A DNA stretch of 64,000 nucleotides from positions 46,896 to 110,895 of the forward strand of contig DBYX01000003.1 of assembly GCA_002311665.1 (NCBI GenBank). Direction: 5' to 3'. Of the stretch, positions 8,185 to 17,136 are shown one piece after another. Each line of letters begins with the position of its first letter. Position 1 is the first letter of the stretch. The DNA comes from Lachnoclostridium sp. UBA1175 (GTDB lineage Bacteria > Bacillota > Clostridia > Lachnospirales > Lachnospiraceae). Below the pieces are notes generated by a model, which made no database searches, had not been told where the DNA came from, and saw only the letters and a list, made by a program, of their open reading frames with translations. The translations under genes were made by a program, and so were the position numbers.

Positions 8185-9583
8185 CGAAATCAAAGTATCG
8201 ATTGCAATTGTTGAATGAAATGTCACTCACGAGTCCGCCGAGGACCGTGAGATCACAGGGGTATTCGCCGTTTGTAACCCAGGTGCCGATCAGGTTGCAG
8301 AGAATGCGTCGGAAATACTCATGGCGTGTGTAGGAGAGGAAACTGCGCGAATCGGTGAGCATACCGACGAAGTTGCCGAGCACACCGAGGTTTGCGAGCG
8401 TCGTGAGCTGCTCCTCCATGCCTTTCTTATTGTCGTTGAACCACCAGGCGGAACCCTGCTGTACCTTGCCGGCGCAGGAACTGTCGGCAAAACATCCGAC
8501 GATCGTGCCGATCGCGGCATTGTCGGTCGGGTTCAGCGAGTAGAGGATCGTTCTGGGAAGCGAGTCCGTCTTGCAGAGCGAGTTGAGGAAGTCCGCAAGC
8601 TCCGCTGCGGGCGTGTAATCATCGATGCAGTCGCAGCCGTTGTTCGCGCCGGACTGAAGGAAAAGTCTTGTGTTGTTGTCTCTCTTGACGCCGTAGTGCA
8701 GCTGCATCACCCAGCCGGCCTTCGTGTATTCCGAGGCGAGGAACGACAGGAGATTGGTCTTGAACTGCAACTGCTCGTAAAGCTCCACAGGTTCGCTGTT
8801 CATCGCCTTGCGGAAAATCTCTTCCGCCTGCGCGTCGGAGCACGGAGCGTACATAACATAGGGAAGACTGTGGTCTGCGGTCCTGCAGCCGTTGTCTGCG
8901 AAGAAAGCGATCCTCTCGCGAAGGGCGTCCTTGAGATCCGTGTAGAGCGTGACGGGACGGTTCACCGAGCGTCCGAGCTCACCGCGGATATACGCCGCGA
9001 AATCCTTCTTCTCTATGCCGAGGGCGCGATCCGGACGGAACGCCGGAAGAACCTTCACGGGGAAGGTCATATCCATGGCGATCAGACGATGCCAGCGAAG
9101 ATCGTCGGCGGGATCGTCGGTCGTGCAGAGAAGTTTCACGTTGGAACGGCGGATGATGCCGCGCGCGGACATGGAGGGATCCTCGAGAACCTGGTTGCAC
9201 AGGTCGTAGATACGGCGGGCACTCTCACGCGAGAGCGGCTCCGTGATGCCGAAGTAACGCTGAAGCTCGAGATGGCTCCAGTGGTAGAGAGGGTTGCCGA
9301 CGGCACGCTCGAGCGTTGCCGCGAAGGCGGCAAACTTCTCGTACGGGTCACCGTCGCCGGTGATGAGCTCCTCGGGAACACCGTTTAAGCGCATCGCGCG
9401 CCACTTGTAGTGGTCGGCGCCGAGCCACAGATCGGTGATGGAGGAGAAACGCACATCCTTGGCAATCTCCTCCGCGGGAATATGACAATGGTAATCAATG
9501 ACGGGCATCTCGGAGGCGTACTGGTGATACAGAACGCGCGCCGTCTCGTTGGTCAGAAGAAAATTGTCATCCATAAATACCAT
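8171..9583 (-). CDS. uxaC: Glucuronate (uronate) isomerase
   Basis: 470 residues. Isomerises D-glucuronate to D-fructuronate and D-galacturonate to D-tagaturonate, the first intracellular step of hexuronate breakdown. The N-terminal motif VIDYHCHIPAEEIA supplies the metal-binding His-x-His of this amidohydrolase-fold family. DLWLGADHYKWRAMR and the C-terminal GMLTDSRSFLSYTRHEYFRR are family signatures, and the length is normal. GGGAGGT precedes the ATG at 9583. It is divergent from kdgK, and together they cover the two ends of the Ashwell pathway; the middle enzymes are not in the window. Confidence 0.95.
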   Translation of the reverse strand: MVFMDDNFLLTNETARVLYHQYASEMPVIDYHCHIPAEEIAKDVRFSSITDLWLGADHYKWRAMRLNGVPEELITGDGDPYEKFAAFAATLERAVGNPLYHWSHLELQRYFGITEPLSRESARRIYDLCNQVLEDPSMSARGIIRRSNVKLLCTTDDPADDLRWHRLIAMDMTFPVKVLPAFRPDRALGIEKKDFAAYIRGELGRSVNRPVTLYTDLKDALRERIAFFADNGCRTADHSLPYVMYAPCSDAQAEEIFRKAMNSEPVELYEQLQFKTNLLSFLASEYTKAGWVMQLHYGVKRDNNTRLFLQSGANNGCDCIDDYTPAAELADFLNSLCKTDSLPRTILYSLNPTDNAAIGTIVGCFADSSCAGKVQQGSAWWFNDNKKGMEEQLTTLANLGVLGNFVGMLTDSRSFLSYTRHEYFRRILCNLIGTWVTNGEYPCDLTVLGGLVSDISFNNCNRYFDFGLTE

Positions 9584-9627
9584 ATGTCGGTACCTCCCGG
9601 TAAAGCTCCTCGGAACTTTTCCACGGA

Positions 9628-9656
9628 ACTATACCACATTGCGGAAAATGTGTCAA
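9628..9656 (-). promoter_or_regulatory. Promoter of uxaC
   Basis: On the - strand TTGACA (9656-9651), a 17-bp spacer and TATAGT (9633-9628). This is near consensus, about 45 bp before the uxaC start. Confidence 0.85.
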
Positions 9657-9726
9657 GGCATTACGGGGCTTATTTCTCGGAAAATCAAAGCAAAAACACA
9701 AAGTATGGTGGCGACCGCTTTTCACG

Positions 9727-9741
9727 CATACAAAATGTAAG
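9727..9741 (+). promoter_or_regulatory. 15-bp dyad-containing element upstream of kdgK (copy 1)
   Basis: CATACAAAATGTAAG, with an inverted-repeat core TACA-AAA-TGTA, lies just upstream of the kdgK -35 box and between the divergent uxaC and kdgK promoters. An identical 15-mer is found at 39487-39501. Operator function is inferred from position and symmetry. Confidence 0.45.
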
Positions 9742-9749
9742 AAAACGGC

Positions 9750-9778
9750 TTGAAGAGCGCGAAAAACTGTGCTATAGT
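9750..9778 (+). promoter_or_regulatory. Promoter of kdgK
   Basis: TTGAAG at 9750-9755, a 17-bp spacer and TATAGT at 9773-9778, about 58 bp before the kdgK ATG. The 253-bp gap between uxaC and kdgK holds the two divergent promoters and the 9727-9741 element. Confidence 0.82.
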
Positions 9779-9836
9779 ATTCTAAGTATTTTCTATGTAT
9801 GAACTCATTTTTTATTGCGGAGGATAGATATACGAT

Positions 9837-10859
9837 ATGGCTCAGATCGTGACGCTCGGTGAGATTATGCTTCGGCTCTCCACACCCGGTTATCAGAGGT
9901 TCGTTCAGGCCGATACGTTCGACGTATGCTACGGCGGCGGCGAGGCCAATGTCGCTGTTTCCCTGGCGGGTTTCGGATACGACGTTTCGTACGTGACCAA
10001 ACTGCCCGACAACGAGATCGGTGACAGCGCGCTTATGGCGCTTCGCAGGGAGGGCATCGACTGCTCGCACATCGTGCGCGGCGGCAGCAGACTCGGCATA
10101 TATTATCTGGAAACCGGCGCTTCGGTACGCCCGTCGAAGGTGATCTACGACCGCGCGAACTCGTCGATCGCGGAGGCTGTCCCGGAGGATTTTGATTTCG
10201 ATGCGATCTTCGAAGGCGCAAAATGGTTCCATTTTACGGGGATCACGCCCGCTTTGAGTGACACGGCCGCGGCTGTCACGAAAGCCGCATTGATCGCGGC
10301 GAAAAAGCACGGACTCACGGTGTCGTGCGACCTCAACTACCGCAAGAAGCTTTGGAGCAGCGAGAAGGCGAAGGCGGTGATGACCGACCTGATGCAGTAC
10401 GTTGACGTGTGCATCGGCAATGAGGAGGACGCGCAGAAGGTGCTCGGGTTTGTGCCCGGCAACACGGATGTGACCAAGGGCTCTCTTGAGCTTGCCGGAT
10501 ACGAGTCGATGTTCCGTGAGATGAAGGAGCGCTTCGGCTTCCGCTATGTTGTGAGTTCTCTCCGCGAGAGTTTCTCCGCGACGGACAATGCTTGGTCGGC
10601 GGCGATCTACGATGGTGAGAAGTTCTGTCATTCGAAGACATACAAGCTTCATATCGTGGACCGCGTAGGCGGCGGAGATTCATTCGCGGCAGGTCTGATC
10701 TGCGGACTGATGGACGGCAAGAGTGCCGCGGAAGCGCTTGAGTTTGCCGTGGCGGCGAGCGCATTGAAGCACACGATCCCGGGCGATTTCAACCACGTGA
10801 AACGCGCCGAGGTCGAGACGCTTGCGGGCGGAGACGGAAGCGGCCGCGTGCAGCGGTAA
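9837..10859 (+). CDS. kdgK: 2-dehydro-3-deoxygluconokinase (PfkB family)
   Basis: 340 residues. Phosphorylates 2-keto-3-deoxygluconate to KDPG for the Entner-Doudoroff aldolase. PfkB family features: N-terminal GGGEANVAVSLAGFG, and near the C-terminus VDRVGGGDSFAAGLI, whose aspartate is the catalytic base. LGEIMLRLSTPGYQRF and YYLETGASVRPSKVIYDRANSS (split here only by function) resemble KDG kinases rather than ribokinases. GGAGGA precedes the ATG. Divergence from uxaC supports the hexuronate role. The substrate could be a related keto-deoxy sugar acid. Confidence 0.88.
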   Translation: MAQIVTLGEIMLRLSTPGYQRFVQADTFDVCYGGGEANVAVSLAGFGYDVSYVTKLPDNEIGDSALMALRREGIDCSHIVRGGSRLGIYYLETGASVRPSKVIYDRANSSIAEAVPEDFDFDAIFEGAKWFHFTGITPALSDTAAAVTKAALIAAKKHGLTVSCDLNYRKKLWSSEKAKAVMTDLMQYVDVCIGNEEDAQKVLGFVPGNTDVTKGSLELAGYESMFREMKERFGFRYVVSSLRESFSATDNAWSAAIYDGEKFCHSKTYKLHIVDRVGGGDSFAAGLICGLMDGKSAAEALEFAVAASALKHTIPGDFNHVKRAEVETLAGGDGSGRVQR

Positions 10860-10959
10860 CAATTTACAGAGTGACCGACGGGCGAAGCCCGAGGCATATA
10901 AAAAGAAACCGGCGGGTGAGGGAACCCGTGGCGGATAGACAACAGGAGGGAAAGGTACT

Positions 10960-11601
10960 ATGAAGATTCAAAATGTCAATGATGCCGCTTTTGAGGCATA
11001 CGGACGGGTTGTTACGGGGTATGATACGGACGAGCTTCTCAAGGTTCTCACGGAGACGACGCCCGCACCGGTTGATGCGGTTGTGTATGTTCCGTCGGAC
11101 GCAAACCTCGAGGCTACTCCGGCGATGGCGGATTTTACGTACAACTGCTACGGCGGAATGCCGATCCAGATCGGATACTGCAACGGAACGAACACGAAGC
11201 TCAACTGTCTTGAGTATCATCGCGACAGCGAGATCGATATCGCGGCGACGGACTGCATTTTACTGCTCGCGAGACAGCAGGACTGCATGGGCAAAATGCT
11301 CGACACATCGAAGGTGGAGGCGTTCTTCTGCCCGGCGGGAACCAGCGTGGAGCTCTACGCAACGACGCTTCACTATGCACCCTGCAGCGCGAAGCTCGGC
11401 GCACAGTTCCGTGTGGTTATCGTGCTTCCGAAGGGAACGAACTACGACAAGCCGCAGATTACCGTGAAGAACGCGGATGACGCGAGACTGTTCGCATCCA
11501 ACAAGTGGCTCATCGCTCACCCGGAGGCATCCGAGGCGAAGCAGGGCGCTGTGATCGGACTCACCGGTGTCAACATCGACATCGCGGACGACATCAAGTG
11601 A
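10960..11601 (+). CDS. DUF4867 family protein
   Basis: 213 residues with no membrane segment or signal peptide. It resembles the DUF4867 family, small soluble proteins of Firmicutes found in sugar-catabolism loci. The conserved-looking core is CLEYHRDSEIDIAATDCILLLARQQD (read as two halves around ATDCIL), followed by EAFFCPAGTSVELY and LHYAPC, with several Glu and His residues in a beta-rich, cupin-like arrangement. Biochemical function is unknown. The 100-bp gap after kdgK contains a small hairpin (10879-10891) but no terminator T run, so it is probably co-transcribed with kdgK. GGAGGG precedes the ATG. Confidence 0.75.
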   Translation: MKIQNVNDAAFEAYGRVVTGYDTDELLKVLTETTPAPVDAVVYVPSDANLEATPAMADFTYNCYGGMPIQIGYCNGTNTKLNCLEYHRDSEIDIAATDCILLLARQQDCMGKMLDTSKVEAFFCPAGTSVELYATTLHYAPCSAKLGAQFRVVIVLPKGTNYDKPQITVKNADDARLFASNKWLIAHPEASEAKQGAVIGLTGVNIDIADDIK

Positions 11602-11656
11602 TCATTGACTGTGACAGGCGCGGAAAGCAAGCATTTTACGAGTAAGAGGTAACAGT

Positions 11657-12127
11657 ATGAAGTGTCCATATTGCGGAACAGAGAACACGAGAGTGATCGA
11701 CTCGAGACCCGTGGAGGAGTCCAACTCCATCCGTCGCAGAAGACAGTGCGACGAGTGCGACAAGCGGTTTACTACCTATGAGAAAGTGGAGACGATCCCG
11801 CTTGTGGTCATCAAGAAGGGCAATGTCCGTCAGACATATGACCGCGCGAAGATCGAAGCAGGCGTTTACGCCTCCTGCCATAAGCGTCCGATCAGCGTGG
11901 AACAGATCCGGCAGCTGGTCGACGAGGTCGAGACGGAGATATTCTCTATGGAAGAGAAGGAGATCCCGAGCTACCGCATCGGTGAGCTTGTGATGGACAA
12001 ACTCAAGAAACTCGACGAGGTGGCGTATGTCCGTTTCGCGTCCGTATACCGCGAGTTTAAGGATGTCAACACCTTCATGGATGAGCTGAAGACGCTTCTC
12101 GACCACGAGGACAATTCGGCGAAGTAG
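11657..12127 (+). CDS. nrdR: Transcriptional repressor NrdR
   Basis: 156 residues. Zinc-ribbon and ATP-cone repressor of ribonucleotide reductase genes, acting at NrdR boxes in response to dATP/ATP. The zinc ribbon has CPYC at the start and CDEC near residue 34. RRRRQCDECDKRFTTYE is the family signature, and the ATP-cone domain spans about residues 48-138. Length is standard. GAGGTAAC precedes the ATG. A terminator follows at 12190. Confidence 0.97.
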   Translation: MKCPYCGTENTRVIDSRPVEESNSIRRRRQCDECDKRFTTYEKVETIPLVVIKKGNVRQTYDRAKIEAGVYASCHKRPISVEQIRQLVDEVETEIFSMEEKEIPSYRIGELVMDKLKKLDEVAYVRFASVYREFKDVNTFMDELKTLLDHEDNSAK

Positions 12128-12189
12128 ACGAATATGCCGCAGGCATTTCGTCGGTTTGACAATTGAATTTCGGTTTGCCTTGTACTTGG

Positions 12190-12223
12190 GCGGTCTTTCG
12201 TGAAAATGAAAGACCGCTTTTTC
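12190..12223 (+). terminator. Terminator of nrdR
   Basis: A perfect 10-bp stem GCGGTCTTTC (12190-12199) / GAAAGACCGC (12208-12217) with an 8-nt loop and a TTTTT tail. Confidence 0.9.
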
Positions 12224-12309
12224 TGTTATCCTGCGAATGGATTCGGCGGCGCGGAAAATGTATGATGTACGCAATATCAGAGCACAAGAGGCTCTGTGCG
12301 GAGGTAGGT

Positions 12310-13836
12310 ATGATCTGTTCGGTGTACAGTTTTTCGGTTTCGGGGATCGAGGCGTCCGTGATCCGGGTGGAGGCGGACGTCTCGGGCGGGTTGCCCGGGA
12401 TAGAACTTGTGGGGTATCTCGCGGGTGAGGTGCGCGAGGCGAGGGACCGCGTGCGTGTTGCGATGAAAAACTCCGGTTTTCGTGTGCCGCCCAAGAGGAT
12501 CACGGTCAACCTTTCCCCTGCGGACGAGCGCAAGGGAGGAACGGGGTACGATCTGCCGATCGCGATGGGGATACTGTGCGCGATGGAAATCCTGCCCGCG
12601 GAGCTGACGGACGGGTACGGGTTTATCGGGGAACTCGGGCTGGACGGCAACGTGCGCGGCATCCCGGGCGTGCTATCCTGTGTCTATGAGGCGAAGAAGC
12701 AGGGCTTTCACTCGGTGATGATCCCGGAGGCCAACCTCGAGGAGGGAGCGCTTGTCGAGGGGATCCGCGTGTACGGCGTCAGCACGCTCGGCGATGCCGT
12801 GAGGCATTTTACGGAGGAGGGAGGTACGCTTGCGGAGCCGGTGCTGTGGGAGGAGTCGCAGGAGGACGATGAGACGGAGGATTTCTTGCAGATCCGCGGG
12901 CAGTTTCTGGCGAAGAGAGCTGCGGAGATTGCCGTTGCGGGGATGCACAATCTGCTTCTCACGGGACCGCCGGGTTCGGGCAAGACCATGCTTGCGAGCA
13001 GGATCCCGGGAATCATGCCGAAGCTTACATTTTCCGAGAGCCTGGAGCTCACGAAGGTGTACAGTGTGGCGGGGCTGCTTCCCGCGGAGAAAGGGATGAT
13101 ACGGAAACGTCCGTTCCGCGCGCCGCATCACACGGTGACGGTGCCTGCGCTCGCGGGTGGCGGGCGGATACCGATCCCGGGTGAGGTATCGCTCGCAACG
13201 CACGGGGTGCTTTTTCTGGACGAATTCCCGGAGTTTAAACGGGGCAGCATTGAGGTGCTCAGACAGCCTCTTGAGGAGAAGAGGATCCACGTGGCCAGGC
13301 TGAACGGTAATGTGGAGTATCCCGCGAAGTTTATGCTGGTCGCCGCGATGAACCCGTGCCCTTGCGGGTACTATCCGGACCGCAACCGCTGTTCGTGCAC
13401 GCCGGATATGATACGGCGGTACCAGGGAAGAATCAGCCGGCCGATCATGGACCGGATCGACCTGTGCGCGTCGATGCCCGGAATCCGTGTGAATGAGCTC
13501 ACCGCGGGCGGCAAACCGTGCGGAGAGACGAGCCGCCGGATCCGTGCGCGCGTCGAGGGGGCGATCGCAATGCAGAGCGAGCGGTATCGTGGACTTCCTT
13601 ACCGCTACAATTCTGAGGCGTCGGGGGATGTTGCGGACCGGTTGTTCCTGCTGAGCTTTGAGGCGGAGAAACTGCTGCGGCTCTATGCCGAGGAGACGGC
13701 TTGTTCCGCGAGAAGTTATTACCGGCTGAAGCGTGTGGCGCGAACGATCGCCGACCTGGAGCAGTCGGAGACAGTAGAGAACCGCCATATGACGGAGGCC
13801 ATCGGATATCGAACGGAGGAAGGCAATGTCGTATGA
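12310..13836 (+). CDS. comM: YifB/ComM family Mg-chelatase-like AAA+ helicase
   Basis: 508 residues. AAA+ ATPase of the ComM/YifB group; in Gram-negative bacteria ComM promotes branch migration during natural transformation. The N-terminal Lon-like fold starts MICSVYSFSVSGIEASVIRV. Walker A GPPGSGKTM is followed by Walker B VLFLDEFPEF, and the C-terminal domain contains NPCPCGYY with a cysteine cluster. The start at 12310 gives the family N-terminus and has GGAGGT close by; earlier in-frame ATGs (12163, 12262) fall in or near the upstream terminator. It overlaps dprA by 11 nt, the usual neighbour. Confidence 0.93.
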   Translation: MICSVYSFSVSGIEASVIRVEADVSGGLPGIELVGYLAGEVREARDRVRVAMKNSGFRVPPKRITVNLSPADERKGGTGYDLPIAMGILCAMEILPAELTDGYGFIGELGLDGNVRGIPGVLSCVYEAKKQGFHSVMIPEANLEEGALVEGIRVYGVSTLGDAVRHFTEEGGTLAEPVLWEESQEDDETEDFLQIRGQFLAKRAAEIAVAGMHNLLLTGPPGSGKTMLASRIPGIMPKLTFSESLELTKVYSVAGLLPAEKGMIRKRPFRAPHHTVTVPALAGGGRIPIPGEVSLATHGVLFLDEFPEFKRGSIEVLRQPLEEKRIHVARLNGNVEYPAKFMLVAAMNPCPCGYYPDRNRCSCTPDMIRRYQGRISRPIMDRIDLCASMPGIRVNELTAGGKPCGETSRRIRARVEGAIAMQSERYRGLPYRYNSEASGDVADRLFLLSFEAEKLLRLYAEETACSARSYYRLKRVARTIADLEQSETVENRHMTEAIGYRTEEGNVV

Positions 13837-15004
13837 ACAATACCACGCGCTGTGGCTGTGCTGTGTTGTCACGGACAACGCAGTCAAGCGACGGCTTCTG
13901 AAGGCTTTCGGGACACCGTCGGGTGTGTACACAGCTTCCCCGGAGGAACTGCGTGAGAGGGGAAACATTCCTCCGGAGAGCGAGAAGAAACTGCTTTCCT
14001 CGAGAACATCCGCGTACTGTGACCGTCTTCTTCACCGGCTCGAGAAAGACGGGATACGGTTTGTGTGGCACGAGGACACGGAGTACCCGGTGAGGCTTCG
14101 TGAGATACCGGACCCGCCACTCGGATTGTTTATGCAGGGGGCATTTTCCGATAAGAAATGCGAAGTCGCGGTCGCGGTGGTCGGAACAAGGCGGTCGTCC
14201 CCGTACGGCGAATTTGTCGCGAAGCAGTTCGGGCAGGGCTTCGCGGAGGCAGGTGTTCCTGTCGTGAGCGGACTGGCAATGGGGATTGACGCGGCCGTCC
14301 ACAAGGGATGCCTTACGGGCGACGGATTCCCCATTGCGGTGCTGGGCTCGGGGATCGGCACGCCGTACCCGCGGGACAATGCTCTTTTATACCGCAGTGT
14401 AGCGGACCGCGGCGTGATCGTGTCGGAGTACGGGCCTGGCGTACCTGCGCTGCCACACCATTTTCCGCATCGAAATCGGCTGATCTCGGGGCTCAGCGAC
14501 GGTGTCGTGGTCGTGGAGGCGCAGGAGAAGAGCGGGACGATCATCACGGTGGACAGGGCGCTCGATCAGGGGAAGAGCGTCTATGTGGTTCCGGGGCGCG
14601 TAACGGACCGAAACAGCATCGGATGCAACCAGCTGATCCGCGAAGGGGCGCAGTTGGTGACGAGCCCCGGCGAGGTGCTGGCGGACCTCGTCGCGCACAC
14701 CGGAGCCATGCTCCGGACCGAGGAAGAGGACGGTCAGATCCGCATGGTCACAGCGGAAGAGCCGGATCATACGCGTCGGAACGCCTCCGAGAAAAATACA
14801 AAAAAGCCCCTTGCAAGCGACGAAAAAATAGTGTATGCTTTTCTGCGTTTAAGTCCCAAGCACTTTGATCAGTTGATCTGGGAGTCCGGTCTGACCCCTT
14901 CGGAACTCACGAACGCGCTGTATCGGTTGGAGCGCGAAGGGTTGATCGTAAGACTCACCGGAGGCTGCTACAGCGTGCGGGATACGGGTCGAACAGACCG
15001 TTGA
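13826..15004 (+). CDS. dprA: DNA-processing protein DprA/Smf
   Basis: 392 residues. Loads RecA on incoming single-stranded DNA during transformation; widespread even in bacteria not known to be competent. The Rossmann-like core includes VAVVGTRRSSPYGEF, VSGLAMGIDAAVHKG, LGSGIGTPYPRDN and FPHRNRLISGLSDGVVVVEA. A C-terminal winged-helix (DprA_WH type) contains LTPSELTNALYRLEREGLIVRLTGG. GGAGGA precedes the ATG inside the end of comM, so the two are coupled. A comM-dprA-topA order is common in clostridia. Confidence 0.96.
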   Translation: MSYEQYHALWLCCVVTDNAVKRRLLKAFGTPSGVYTASPEELRERGNIPPESEKKLLSSRTSAYCDRLLHRLEKDGIRFVWHEDTEYPVRLREIPDPPLGLFMQGAFSDKKCEVAVAVVGTRRSSPYGEFVAKQFGQGFAEAGVPVVSGLAMGIDAAVHKGCLTGDGFPIAVLGSGIGTPYPRDNALLYRSVADRGVIVSEYGPGVPALPHHFPHRNRLISGLSDGVVVVEAQEKSGTIITVDRALDQGKSVYVVPGRVTDRNSIGCNQLIREGAQLVTSPGEVLADLVAHTGAMLRTEEEDGQIRMVTAEEPDHTRRNASEKNTKKPLASDEKIVYAFLRLSPKHFDQLIWESGLTPSELTNALYRLEREGLIVRLTGGCYSVRDTGRTDR

Positions 15005-15068
15005 GAGAGAAATCGGAGTGAGGATGCGCGGCATCCTGTTCTGCCGCATCGCGTGAACGGAGGAAAGT

Positions 15069-17078
15069 ATGGCAAAGTACCTTGTAATCGTGGAGTCCCC
15101 TGCCAAGGCGAAGACAATTCAGAAGTTCCTCGGCAAGGACTATAAGGTGATCGCATCGGGCGGTCACGTGAGAGATTTGCCGAAAAGCACACTGGGTGTC
15201 GATACCGAAAGTGATTTCGATCCCCATTATATAACCATTCGTGGCAAGGGCGAACTCCTGGCGGAGCTCCGCAAGGAAGTGAAGAAGGCGAAGAAGGTTT
15301 ACCTCGCAACCGACCCGGACCGCGAGGGAGAAGCCATCTCGTGGCATCTGATGCAGGTGCTCAAGCTCAATGCCAAGGATACGAAGCGTATCACATTCAA
15401 TGAGATTACCAAGAACGCGGTGACCTCCTCGCTTGCGGGGGCACGCGGTGTCAATATGGATCTTGTCGACGCGCAGCAGGCACGGCGCGTTCTTGACCGT
15501 ATGGTGGGCTACGAGATCAGCCCGATCATGTGGTCGAAGGTCAAGCGCGGTCTGAGCGCGGGACGCGTGCAGTCGGTGACTCTGCGCATCATCAGCGACC
15601 GCGAGAATGAGATCGCGGCGTTCGACAAGAGAGAGTTCTGGACGATCGAGGGTAAGTTCTTCGACGGAACGCACAAGGAGCCGATCTCTGCCGTATATAC
15701 GAGCGACGGACACAGGGCGGAGCTCGCTTCCGAGGCGGAGGCCGACAGGATCATCAAGGCGGTCGCGAGTGCTACCTTCCGCGTGACGGATAAGAAATCG
15801 AGCGAGCGCAGACAGAAGGCGCCGCTCCCGTACACGACCAGCACGATGCAGCAGGACGCTTCGAGAAAGCTGAACTTCAGCACCCAGAAGACGATGCGCG
15901 TCGCGCAGCAGTTGTACGAAGGTGTGGAGATCAAGGGTCACGGCAGCATCGGTCTGATCACGTATCTGCGTACCGATTCCACGCGAGTGAGCGAGGAGGC
16001 GGCGAAGACTGCCGCGGATTTCATCCGCTCCAGATACGGAGAGGAGTTCCTCGGCGCAGACCGGAGTGAGACCTCCTCAGGCAAGAAGATCCAGGACGCG
16101 CACGAAGCGATCCGTCCTACCTATATTGATATCACGCCGGCATCGGTGAAGGACCAGCTGTCCGGAGAGCAGTTCCGTCTCTATCAGCTGATCTGGAAGC
16201 GTTTCATCGCGAGCCGTATGGCGGAATGCGTGTTCGGCGTCACATCGTTCACGATCAGTGACGGTTCCCACGCTTTCGCGGCAAGCGCCACGAAGTGTCT
16301 GTTTGAAGGGTACCGCAACGTGTACTCCGAATCCGAGGAGGAGAAGGAGGACGCGGAGAAGAGCGCACGCTATGTGCCCGAGGTCGGTGCTGTGTTCAGC
16401 CGCGCCGAGGTGGCGGGTGAGCAGCATTTTACGCAGCCGCCGGCACACTACACCGAGGCGAGCCTTGTCCGCACGATGGAGGAACTCGGCATCGGTCGCC
16501 CGAGTACCTACGCACCTACGATCACGACGCTTCTGACGAGACATTACATCGCAAAGGACGGCAAGAGCCTCTTTGTGACCGAACTCGGCGAGGCTGTCAA
16601 CGAGATGATGAAGAAGGCGTTCCCTTCGATCGTTGCGGTTGACTTCACGGCCAATATGGAGCTTCTTCTCGACGGTGTCGAGGAAGGCGAAGTCAACTGG
16701 AAGAGTATCGTCAGAAACTTCTATCCCGATCTTGTGTCCGCGGTCGCTTCCGCGGAGAAGGAACTCGAGTCCGTGAAGATCGCGGATGAGGTAACGGACC
16801 AGCCTTGCGACGAATGCGGGCGCATGCTGGTTGTAAAATACGGACCGCACGGCAAATTCCTCGCGTGCCCCGGCTTCCCGGAGTGCCGCTTTACGAAGCC
16901 GTACGTGGAGAAGACGAAGATCCCCTGCCCGAACTGCGGCAGGGAACTGATCATCCGCAGAACGAAGCGCGGCAAGAGATATTACGGGTGCTCGGGTTAT
17001 CCGGAGTGCGAATATATGTCGTGGCAGGCGCCGAAGGATGCGCAGCGAAACAGCGATACAAGCAGCGAAAACGAGTAA
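15069..17078 (+). CDS. topA: DNA topoisomerase I
   Basis: 669 residues. Type IA enzyme that relaxes negative supercoils. The Toprim domain starts KYLVIVESPAKAKTIQKFL and has TDPDREGEA with the metal-binding acidic residues. The active-site tyrosine is Tyr299 in GLITYLRTDSTR. Two C-terminal zinc ribbons follow: CDEC with CPGFPEC, and CPNC with CSGYPEC. Many TopA proteins carry three zinc ribbons; two is within the normal range. GGAGG precedes the ATG. Confidence 0.97.
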   Translation: MAKYLVIVESPAKAKTIQKFLGKDYKVIASGGHVRDLPKSTLGVDTESDFDPHYITIRGKGELLAELRKEVKKAKKVYLATDPDREGEAISWHLMQVLKLNAKDTKRITFNEITKNAVTSSLAGARGVNMDLVDAQQARRVLDRMVGYEISPIMWSKVKRGLSAGRVQSVTLRIISDRENEIAAFDKREFWTIEGKFFDGTHKEPISAVYTSDGHRAELASEAEADRIIKAVASATFRVTDKKSSERRQKAPLPYTTSTMQQDASRKLNFSTQKTMRVAQQLYEGVEIKGHGSIGLITYLRTDSTRVSEEAAKTAADFIRSRYGEEFLGADRSETSSGKKIQDAHEAIRPTYIDITPASVKDQLSGEQFRLYQLIWKRFIASRMAECVFGVTSFTISDGSHAFAASATKCLFEGYRNVYSESEEEKEDAEKSARYVPEVGAVFSRAEVAGEQHFTQPPAHYTEASLVRTMEELGIGRPSTYAPTITTLLTRHYIAKDGKSLFVTELGEAVNEMMKKAFPSIVAVDFTANMELLLDGVEEGEVNWKSIVRNFYPDLVSAVASAEKELESVKIADEVTDQPCDECGRMLVVKYGPHGKFLACPGFPECRFTKPYVEKTKIPCPNCGRELIIRRTKRGKRYYGCSGYPECEYMSWQAPKDAQRNSDTSSENE

Positions 17079-17136
17079 GTAAATATACAATTCAAACCGG
17101 CGTTCTCTATCATTGGCCGTACAGCGGGGCATAGCA

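Noticed and set aside
12163..12309. Upstream starts for comM (ATG 12163 or 12262)
   Set aside because: They lie in or next to the nrdR terminator and would add residues not found in the family; 12310 has a ribosome binding site.
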